Part shown: one piece after another, positions 1 to 10,100 of the stretch | How the letters are laid out: each line of letters starts with the position of its first letter | Numbering within the stretch: position 1 is the first letter of the stretch | Origin: Brachypterus glaber | Lineage: Eukaryota > Arthropoda > Insecta > Coleoptera > Kateretidae | Direction: 5' to 3' | Length of the DNA: 64,000 nucleotides | Assembly (NCBI GenBank): GCA_958510825.1 | Contig: OY294047.1 | Span: forward strand, 682,001-746,000 | Program-made: the position numbers and the translations under genes | Notes under the pieces: model-generated | Told to the model about the DNA's origin: nothing | The model's database searches: none | The model's input: only the letters and a program-made list of their open reading frames with translations

Positions 1-23
1 CAACCAAAGTTCCAGAATCCTTA

Positions 24-235
24 AAGTCCAGGACTTGTGTGGGCTAGTAGTAGGGGAACCGCGTGCTTTAACTCACTTTCGAACCAGTTTTTGGGAGTGT
101 CTCTATTTTAGCTGTCGCCTTTGCCAAATTTTAATTATTATGAACCTAAAAAAGGCCATCGGCGAGGGTGAGAATCGAACTTACGCAAGCCGATGTGCTG
201 ATAATGGTCTGATAATGAATTAGACGCCTTAAACC
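24..235 (-). mobile_element. tRNA-derived SINE, copy 1
   Basis: Read on the minus strand it has the B-box-like GTTCGATTCTCACCCTCGCC, then a body shared with copy 2 (8412-8640), ending with the segment whose + strand is GTCCAGGACTTGTGTGGGCT. The A-box half has drifted from copy 2. Confidence 0.6.
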
Positions 236-675
236 GTTCAAATAGTTCCCCCTATGGGGGGGGGTAGTTAAATGGAAGTTTTTCGTATGGGCATTTTCAA
301 TAAACAAAAACACACTAGCACAAAACTGTCAAAACATTTTATCAGATTTATTCACACGTTAATACATCGACAAAGTTAATTTCCAATATAGATTACATGG
401 AAAAACGATCAAGGTTACACAAAGTCACATTTTTACTGTGTTATAGTTAAATATTTATTTTGTATATATATATAATAGATAAATAGGCCATAACCGACAC
501 GGTTGAATGCCGGGGTGTACCTACCGAATGGTAGGTACAACCTTTAAAAAAAAATCATATTGTATATATAATAGAGTAAAAACGGTCCACAGTGCGATTC
601 TACGAAAATTTAGTGTGATTTTCTTGCAACTAACTTTTTTAAAGAAATATTATTTATGGTACTAGTGGGTAAAAA

Positions 676-862
676 TATTGTCCACGAGATAATGTTTGAC
701 CCACGACGGCCGTAGGCCGAGCGGGTCAATATTCTTGAGTGGACAATAGTTATTTATTTTACTAGTGGGTAAAGTAAGATATTGCCCATGAGAAAATTAA
801 CCTGCGAGGCGTCAGCCAAGCAGGTTAATTTTCGAGAGGGCAATATCGGTTTACCCATGAGT
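676..862. repeat. Two adjacent GA-bubble hairpins
   Basis: Hairpin 1 (676-748) pairs TATTGTCCAC with GTGGACAATA; GA faces GA next to the outer stem, and the tip is GGCC-gta-GGCC. Hairpin 2 (761-862) pairs GATATTGCCC with its complement, then ATGAG faces CGAGA, then AAAATTAACCTGC pairs, then GA faces AA, and GGC-gtca-GCC caps it. Both begin with ACTAGTGGGTAAA. The two hairpins share design but little sequence. Confidence 0.75.
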
Positions 863-1777
863 GCCATACAAGGTTTTATCCAATAAATAGCTTAGGAATT
901 CATATTTTTATTAAAAATTTTAATGACATTTACAAGAAAATAATTTGACAAGTGACAGTTGAGTGGGTAAAATAAATAATTATCCACTCAATAAAGTAAA
1001 AGCCACGCGGGGGTTATTATTGAGTTTATCTATTTAAAATAAAGCTAGTAATTGTCTTATTATCTTATGTATTGGATAATATCTATTTACACAGACATGT
1101 CATACAAAATTTGATTTGGTTTGGACTTATCCAATACATTTGTAATCATGCACTGATATAATAATACAACAACATAGTATTATATATGCACCAACCACAA
1201 ATTGTACTGTAGTATAGTACGAACTATGACATAAGATAACATTTGTTGTTGTGTTTATAACAATTGTATGTTGTTTACCTCTTAATTCTACAACTGGTTG
1301 TTGTATCGTACAACATATTTATACTATATTAGAAATTATGGTTGGCGCCTATATTACAAGAACATTTTTATCAGTGTAAGAAAATACGATTTATAATAAT
1401 GCGTTTTTATGTACACAATGTTTTATTTCATTATGGACGCTGTAAATTACAAAAAATAGTAAGTTTGACAGTTTAAAATCAAGGATTATTTTACCGCTTG
1501 ACGTCGTTTTCAAATTAAAAATAAACTTTGAAGATAAAAATAGTGTTTTCGTCCCTGAGGACATTCTGGATGAAGCAAAAGTGGCTACTTTTATTACTAT
1601 ATCACCCAAATAAAAAAAAATACGAATGCGAGTATAAAAGTTTTGATTATTGAATTTTGAGGTTATGATAGAGATTTCTTCTTCTTCTTCTCTTTATTTT
1701 TGGCCTTTGCATTTGTCAATTAGCCAGCTCGCTACTCTCTTTTGTTAATTTCTGCAGATGGTTTGCCTGGTTGCTAC

Positions 1778-2118
1778 CATACCATCGCTTTCGTTCGACC
1801 TGGTCTTCTGTAAGACTTCTTGTGGGACTTTTTCTGTTTAAATGTGCGTAGGAATAGATAAATTTCTTCTATTATAACCTCAAAAACACGTGGATAACCC
1901 TAATCCAGATTCAACCACTAAATTACATCACATATACATCGCTTTCTTTTGGCCTGGTCTTTTGTAAGACTTCTTCTTCTCTTCATTAATTATGACCTTT
2001 TGGACAGGTACAAGTGTTCTCCTTGTTTCAAACAAATAAAATTTCTTCTATCATAACCTCAAAAACATGTGGATAACCCTAATCCAGATTCAACCACTAA
2101 ATTACATCACATATACTA
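1778..2118 (+). repeat. Two-copy tandem repeat
   Basis: A block holding CTGGTCTT.TGTAAGACTTC and then AACCTCAAAAACA.GTGGATAACC, with CTAATCCAGATTCAACCACT downstream, occurs twice with a period of about 160-178 nt. No coding potential seen. Confidence 0.7.
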
Positions 2119-2345
2119 GCATTCCATTGTAGAATCAAAATCAATAGTTATACCGATTGTAGATTTAATAAAATTTTCTTAACAAACACATTTTTACATA
2201 AATTACTTGATACATTTGGCGCGAAAAACATACGCCATTTTTAAATGTCACCTTAAATGTATAAGAGTACCATCTTCGCGTCGCCCACGCGAGCGAATGA
2301 TGATAGAGATTTAATGGCATTTAAAATGATGAAATTGTTACTGTT

Positions 2346-2750
2346 AATGGAGATTTCTCCCGTTAGATTAGACGGGGACAAAAGTTCTACCCAAAAAGGA
2401 TAGAATACATACATACACTCCCACTTCCACCCAACCAAACAAATTCTGTATTTGTTCTTTGTTGAACAAATACAATATTTACTTGGCCGGGCGAAAAGTG
2501 TAACTATATTAAAGAAATTACTGGCGCCATCTAAATTTTAGTAGAATTATCTTATTCTACGGATTCACATTAGCTATGTTCGTTCGTGCAGCTCACTGCT
2601 ACACTTTCCGGCCAACCAAATAAATACTGTATTTGTTGTATGAAAAACAAATACAGTATTTATTTGGTTGGCTGGAAAGTGTAGCACAAATGAGATACAG
2701 ATAGGGTAGACGTCTTTTGTTTCATAATTCTAGTTGTAGAGATCTCCATT
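2346..2750 (+). mobile_element. Two-hairpin MITE, copy 1
   Basis: About 400 bp, ends AATGGAGAT and ATCTCCATT. It contains two internal palindromes, both built on CAACCAAAYAAATAC and TGTATTTGTT with their complements. The second palindrome is nearly perfect over more than 35 bp per arm. No ORF. Other copies: 13192-13604, 23794-24195, 34357-34750 and 44693-45090. Confidence 0.85.
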
Positions 2751-3332
2751 TTAGCTGTTTGGCTCGTAAGATCAATTAAATGGGATCCCGGGATAAACCC
2801 ACACACCCCAGTCCCTGAGTAAATTGATGGCAGTAAACTAGGTCTTTATATTGATGTATTGGATAAAACACTTTCCGGTTGCACAAGGATAAGATCACAC
2901 TAAATCTATTAAAAATCGCACAGTGGATCACTTTGTGACTTTCGATTGTATTTTTCTGTACTCTTAATATGGTTATGTTCAGGGAACAAGACTTTTTGCG
3001 AAATGTGTACGAAAGACCAACAGCATGGACAAAAAGCAAAAGCAAAAAGGACGTCTGGCGAGGAATCACAAAGTAACGGTAGTTTTCCCTGTAGTTTTTT
3101 CACTTGTAATGTTGTATGCTCATTCGTAGGAATCCCTGTATATATACATGTATACTATAGATAGTACCGGAACATCTACTAGAAAGGCCGAAGCAGGACT
3201 CGATATTTCATTATTATCAGGGCCGGATTCAAGCAGCTGTCACAGAGTAAAACAGAAAGGACACTTGCTAGAACACCTAAAAAAAATACCTCAAGTAACT
3301 TGTGTGTGCTTTTTTTGAAGGTGTTCTTTATA

Positions 3333-3991
3333 TACAGTGCGGTCCAAAAGTCACGCCCCCCCTTTTAACTTTTGAACGAGTTGAGATATCGACTTCAAAT
3401 TTAGAACTCCTAAATAAGACAACTTAAACTATCTTTTAGCATATATTTGATATTTTCAGCTCTTAAAATGTAGGCAGGGGGCATGGGGGACATTTTTTTC
3501 AAATGGAAAGGGGAGTCGTGTGATACATCATTTTAAAGCTTATAAAATTCTCTATTTAAACTAACATTATTAAATTTTTTAAAAATGTTTTTTAAGGTTT
3601 TGATTTTTCAATTTTTTGTGCTAAAACATTCGATTTTTTAAGTTTTTTTTATAAATTTTTATTTGTCAGCTAAAATTAGTTTAAAAGTATAATTAACTTT
3701 TTTTTATGATGAAATTAGGCATTTTTAGAGGAATTTTGACATTAATATCCATTTTCAACCCCATTTTTTTTATTTAAAAATATGGAGTTAAATGGATAAT
3801 TTTATAAGCTTGTAAATGATGTATTACACAACCCCCCTTTCCATTTAAAAAAATGTGCTCCCATGCCCCCCTGCCCACATTTTAAGAGCTGAAAGTATTA
3901 AATATATAGATAGTTTAAGTTATTTAAAAGTTCCAAATTTGAAGTCAATATCTCAACTGGTTCAAAAGTTAAGAGTTTGGACCGCTCTGTA
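3333..3991. mobile_element. Mariner-like foldback element
   Basis: TA-flanked inverted repeats of more than 200 bp per arm, starting TACAGTGCGGTCCAAAAGT. The arms contain G-rich and C-rich blocks (GGGGGCATGGGGG and its counterpart) and an AT-rich centre. No transposase. Fragments of the same end occur at 36274-36340, 40450-40500 and 58318-58392. Confidence 0.75.
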
Positions 3992-4252
3992 TGTGGATGG
4001 ATTACATACTTTGCCAATAATAACTAAAATTACTAATTATTTAAAATTTAGTTGGGGTGAACCTTTTAAATATTTTAGTCCTTTTCAGAGAAAAAAATAA
4101 GTATTTAAAAAAGTTGTATAACATCAACAACCCAACATTTTGTCTTGAAGCTGGCCCTGCCATTACTAACTACCATCAACCTTCATTATATAGGTAGAAT
4201 AACAAAAAAAAATCAAATTTTGAGAAAAAAACGCAATTTTTTTTTGTATATT

Positions 4253-4382
4253 CCTATTGAAAATGACGGGTCTGGGCGAGTATAAATGGTGCACAAACCG
4301 GGTTTGACCGGGTAAATTTCATCCGCTCAAGTCCGGTTTGTGCACCATTTATACCCGCCCAGACCCGTTATTTCCAACAGGG
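4253..4382. repeat. 130 bp long hairpin
   Basis: GACGGGTCTGGGCG and TATAAATGGTGCACAAACCG pair with their complements across a short loop of about 35 nt. Only an AG/CC interruption and a few mismatches break the stem. Confidence 0.75.
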
Positions 4383-4619
4383 ATGAATATAAAAAAGTAA
4401 TATTTTTTTAGTAAGTCCCTTTTACCTATTATAAAAGGGAAAGTAAAACTCTAGTGTAAAAGTATGCATAGGTAGCGTTTGGGTTTTATTACAGGACCTT
4501 CCCCAGGCTTTATCAGTAAATAAAAATATAGAATAGTTAACGTGTTAAAAGATTTTAGTTTTATTTAGTATAAATTGAATTATGATATGCAATAAGACTA
4601 ATTAGGCTTATTGCAAATC

Positions 4620-4839
4620 ACAATTATTATAATAAGCAGTAGTCGGCGAATTTCCAGTACTCGCATAGGCGCCGCGTCGACCCTAGCGATGAGGCGAAGT
4701 TTTAAATATTTACATTTTTATTTCGATTTTTTTTAATGATTCCATTTAAACGAGTAAGGTGGGAAAAAAGTTATCGACTAATAAAAATTAAAAACTTTCG
4801 TATTCTTAATCGAATGTCGTTTTTGTCTTTGAAAAACAC

Positions 4840-4877
<38 letters not shown>

Positions 4878-5025
4878 GTATGTATAGTTAATATTGTTGT
4901 GGGTAACAAATTAGTCGTCAAATGTTTCAATTTATAAAAATTTCCCTCATAATTCGGCAAAATTATTCCGTAAACCTATGTTTCTGTGTTTATTTTTAAC
5001 GTTGATGAGTCATAACTGAGTTTAA
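4620..5025 (+). repeat. Dispersed ~400 bp repeat, copy 1
   Basis: Matches 35095-35400 in reverse orientation, with TCGCATAGGCGCCGCGTCGA near one end and AACGTTGATGAGTCATAACT near the other. It contains an (AT)n microsatellite at about 4841-4876. Family not recognised. Confidence 0.7.
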
Positions 5026-5580
5026 ACCGAATACTGATAATAAGTCTTAGTATATTTTCCAATTTTATAATTTTTTAAAATTTTATTTAGTTTTGTGTAG
5101 GTGTTTTATAGTATGTTTGTGTTGATATTTTTTTACTTAGAATAAGTTGTAAATATTTTGATTAGTATTTAAAAATTAGTAAAAATATTATTTAAATAAC
5201 ACAAGTTTTCGAGAATTTGAAAACTAAAATTCAAAATTTAAATCAATGCTAATCTAGTCTAGTATAAATTTGTGTTATTTAAAACTCTACAGGGCGAATC
5301 TGAAATAATTTTATGAAAATAAGTGATTTTACTTCAAGAATGATTCCGGAATACCAGGAGCTTAAAGTTCTTATATGAGATTGAGTTTGACATTATTCTT
5401 AGTTTTCAAAAAACATTTTTTTTTTGTGAAATGTCAGTAAGATATGACCCATTTGGGGCCATGTTAATATCGGATAACACTTAAAAAGTGTAGTAGCTCA
5501 TACAGATCCCTCAATTTTAAAAATGTTTTAAATCGAATATTTCTGAATCAGCCTGTATAGTAATTTATAATTTTAGACTG

Positions 5581-6491
5581 ATAGTCCAGTCAAATAATAA
5601 GAAATGTCTATGTTAAATTACAATAAATGTACACGGGCTGATATTTTAAAGGGTAGTAGTGGATAGTAACAAAACACTCCTGTTAGTTTTACACCGGGTG
5701 ATTTGCGTAAGGGGTGTCCGCTATCTTGAATTTTACGGGTGAGTGCGGTTATCTCGCTTAATATACATCTTACGATAAAAATGCATATAACCAATTTTGT
5801 TAAGGAAAAAATTTTCAACAATTTTTGTTTGGATCTTTTTTTTAATATATTAATAACAATCGAGTTATAAATATTCAAAAATGGCCATTTTGGGGGTGAA
5901 ATTGGTTTTTTCGATTTTTCAGCCAAATTATTCATCGGAAAATAATAGTGGTTATAAGCAAACTTGTAGCTCTTGAAATTCTCTATGTTTTATATATTAT
6001 GCGTTTTCATAAGTATTTGTTACGGTTGGAGTGGGCGCTGAAAGTCGAGTTGCGCCCTCTGTATCCGTACCAAAGGCCCTATAAAAATGTATAATATATG
6101 AAACATACATAATTTCAAGAGCTACAAGTGTGCTCATAACCACTTTTATCGTCCGATGAATAATTTGGCTGAAAAACGAAAAGAAAAAAAAACAATTTCA
6201 TCTCCAAAATGGCTATTTTGGAATTAACTCGATTGTTATTAATATGTTGAAAAAATGATCCAAACAAAAATTGTTGGAAATTTCCTCCTTAACAAAATTG
6301 GTTATATGCATTTTTATCATAAGATGCATATTAAGCAACTCACCCCTAAAATTGAAGATAGCGGACACCCCTTACGCAAATCACCCGTTGAAAAACTAAC
6401 AGGAGTGTTCTGTCACCATCCACTACTACTCTTTAAAATATCAGCCAGTGTACATTTATTGCAATTTACATTTATTATATGACTGGACTAT
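5581..6491. mobile_element. Long foldback element with ATAGTCCAGTCA ends
   Basis: Two arms of about 400 bp in opposite orientation around a centre with CGAGTTGCGCCCTCTGT. The ends ATAGTCCAGTCA and TGACTGGACTAT are inverted repeats. The arms hold GATTTGCGTAAGGGGTGTCC and its counterpart. Related sequence occurs at 26885-27330 and 56290-56690. The ORFs in the arms mirror each other and are not genes. It lies about 30 bp upstream of thioredoxin exon A. Confidence 0.8.
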
Positions 6492-6523
6492 AAGGATACT
6501 AAACTAATTTAGTCTTTTCACAG

Positions 6524-7162
6524 ACAGCGAACAATGTGAAGTATGTTCCCTAATTCTGGAAGAATTAGAAAACATTGACGACGACTGTGAACGTCACGGC
6601 ATTAAATTCGTCAAAACTGACGATCTAAGAATAGCAGAATCATACGGTGCCACGGAATTCCCAGTTTTGATGTACTTCGAAACAGGAACCGGAGGAGTGT
6701 TTGAAGGAGATTTACAGGAAGAAGAAGAGGTATTACAATGGTTAATTCAACAAAGAACAGAAGACAGAATCGAGTTAATCACTCGAGTTATGCTAGAGAA
6801 ACTAGTAGAAGACACGCAATATCTCGCGGTGTATTTCTATAAACAAAACTGTCACATCTGCGAGCAGATTTTAGAAGAACTTGAAAAGGTTGATGATGAA
6901 TGTGACGTATATGGCATCCATCTTGTTCGAATTCAAGATCCGCAATTGGCTAAAAGATATAGCATTAAAACATTCCCGGCTCTTGTGTATTTTCGAAACG
7001 GAAATCCGCTTTTGTTTGAGGGGGATCTTCAAAATGAACAGTCGGTTTTGGAATGGCTGACTGATGATGACAATAGAGAGTTAGCGGATGAGATTGAGTC
7101 GGTCAATTATAGGATGCTGGCCAGGTTAATGAGCGAGTCTCCTTTCTTAGCTGTTTTCTATT
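6524..7162 (+). CDS. Thioredoxin-repeat gene, exon A (repeats 1 and 2)
   Basis: Begins after the acceptor cttttcacag and ends before gtaagt. It is 213 codons long, about two repeat lengths. It holds repeat 1 (CEVC, FPVLMYF, FEGDL) and repeat 2 (CHIC, FPALVYF, FEGDL). It ends in 'LAVFY' plus one base, so the intron splits a Tyr codon just before the next CxxC. Confidence 0.87.
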
Positions 7163-10100
7163 GTAAGTTTATAATTACAAAGACTTTATACTTAGTGAAA
7201 CTGTTATAACAGTTTCATTGTATAAATACAATATCAAAAAGAAAACTAGTATATTGTTTTACCAAGAGGACAAGTGAAGCTTTTTTTACTAGCCTGTAGA
7301 ATTTACGGATGACGCGAAGCGGAGTCCGAAAACTACAGACGAGTAAAAGAAAGCACTTTTCCTCTATTTTATTTCTATTTTTTCTTTAAGCATCCTATAT
7401 ATATTTTTAAATTTAATTTATTCAGTAAAAAAGTATGTTTTTTTATTAAAAGGCCAATAAAACCCTTTCGAAATAAACTTAAACCTTCTTTAGCTCATTT
7501 TAATTTCTTTTCATAGGCTAAATCGTACACTTTTCGCGATTTCTATGGTAACTTGTCTAATGTAGCATTTGCAATTTCGGAGAGATTTGTAGGTGTATAA
7601 ACCATATATTCTTCTTCAATCATTTTTAATCAATTTCACACAAGGTTTTTGCACAGAATCTCGAGTCAACCACCTGTTGATAATAAAAAACAAGTTTGGA
7701 GTATGGTTGTCATCAAAGTCAAAGACTGCTGCCGCCAGTGGTGGTTTTGCTAACTAATTTTTTTTTACGGCGTACGGCAATGAACTCATTTTTTACTGTA
7801 AAGAAATAGATCACTTCTAACTAGTGTGTTCAGTTATAAAATATGCTATTTTAGTACGCTTGAAGAAAAATATATTTTTTAAGAAACTAAAATAATTAAT
7901 ATTTAAATTTGTAATATCCACCAATGCATTGCAATGTGTTGATGTATTAGTAGCATCGCAACGCCTTTGATGCATCATGGCAGTTTCCTCTAACAAAAAA
8001 AATGCACTTACATAATTATTATAAAAAAGTCCATCTATTTGGTTAGATTATTAGAATTATTTTTAATTATAAATTATTTATAAATATACCAACCACATGC
8101 ATCCAAGGTTAAATAATAATCGATGCATATAAATTTTTACGCATGGTTTTTTTACCAATTTAGGTAAATTAAAATATATATATTGCGGTTTAAAGAAAAT
8201 AAATTATCATATCAAATCAGAAACTAGAAATTAATTAAATAGCCTTTTACGGAAGCTAATAAAGAAGGTTAACTAAAGAGATAACACTTTTAACATAATA
8301 CTTATTTCAAAACTTAACAGCTAAATTTATATAAAAGTTTTTCAATGAGCATATATTATTTTTACATTATATTACATTTTTGTTTAACCTCGTACTATTC
8401 TACTTAATTAAGCATTCCCTAAGTCCAGGACTTGTGTGGGCTAGTAGTAGAGGGAACCACCGGCTTTAATTGACATTCGATCCAATTTATAGGGAGTGTC
8501 CGCTTCACTTACGCCTTCGCCAAATTTCAATTATTAATTAACTGAAAAAGGCAAATCGGCGCCGGTGAGAATCGAACTCACGCTATTTGGATAGTAAACT
8601 CGACAAGTACGACGCGGTAGTCCACTACACCAATCCTCCCACTTAATTAAACTATTCACAGAGAAAGCGCTAGAATAGTATTATACGATAGTTTCGAATT
8701 TTCCAAACGTCCTGGACAAAAAGTTTTCGTTTTTAGCAAAATGAAAACAAAAAAAAAGTTATATAAAATATTTTACTATTCCTTAAAACGACTTTTGTTT
8801 GATTAACGCAGTCGTCCCTCCGAAGTGACTGATCGATTTCGTGCTTTTTAGCACTCTTCAGAGCCACATATCGGTAGTAGGGACTACGAAAATCAAAGCC
8901 TTTCCATATATCTCTATATGGAGTTTAAAAATCGTTGTAAGGAATAGTAAAAACAGCTAGCGACATCTACTGCTAAAAGCAGAGACTGGATAAACCTATC
9001 GACAGTCCAAAAAAGGAAGCAGTTATTGGTTTCAAGAACCTATTGCACGCTGTCGATAGGGGGCAGATTAATCAATGCCACGGTGGACGACTGCGTTAAT
9101 CAAACAAAAGTCGTTTTAAGGAATAGTAAAATATTTTTTATAGATTTTTTAAATTTGTAAATTTCAAACAATTTAATTTAGTTAAAAAATTATTTTTTTT
9201 TTATTTTTTTTATTTGGGAAAATGCAATATACCATTTATTGTGAATAGCAGATAATGGAATGCGTAGCATTACATATCTTCACGGCTTTATAATTTTCTT
9301 CTGCTTCCATAGACGACGACGACTGTCCAGAATGCAAAGAAATCCTGGAGAACCTAGAAGAAATAGACGGGGAAGCTGATTTGTTCGGCATAGATTTCGT
9401 GAAAATCAACAGCGCTGAAGCTGCAGCTGAACAAGGTCTCCACACACTCCCAGCACTGATGTATTTCAGAAAGAAAACACCGATGGTGTATGAAGGGGAT
9501 TTGACGCAAGCAGATAGAGTGCTCGACTGGTTAACCTCACAGGATGTTTTTGAAATTAAAAATGAAATCGAGGAGGTAAATAAGAAAATGTTGGAAAAAC
9601 TATTGGAGGAAAATGAATTTGTAACTGTATTTTTCTGTAAGTATACATTAAAAGTAGGAAGGGGCTATTTGCAAGTACCATTTTTTTTGGACGATTTTTA
9701 GGGTTTTCAAAGCTTTTATAGTATATTAAAGTACTAGTTTCATAACATACGTTAGTAGTAGTAGTAGTACTTTAGAAAACTCGCCGCAACACGGAAAGAA
9801 ATTAGTGGGCTCTGCGCAATACATTATAAGATATTTGGTAACAGTGGCAAATTATAGTGATTTAAGCTATAGATTATAAGGGACACAATAACTAATAATG
9901 TTAAAAATAAATTGGAAACGATTATATATATATTACAGACACGATTATATTTATTACAGGTACTATTATAAATTTACAGAAATTTTATTATATTATAAAA
10001 ATTATTAGCACGGACAATAATTAAATCTATTTAAGCTATAAATGCCATACTATTTGTTATATTTTATTATTCACTAAACAATTAAAGTATTTCATATAAA

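Noticed and set aside
6255..6482. 75-residue ORF, similar to the minus-strand ORF at 5618-5935
   Set aside because: The two ORFs are mirror images from the arms of a foldback element.
8545..8640. Functional tRNA gene
   Set aside because: A and B boxes are present, but no complete cloverleaf or acceptor stem can be formed, and the unit has a SINE body and a target duplication.
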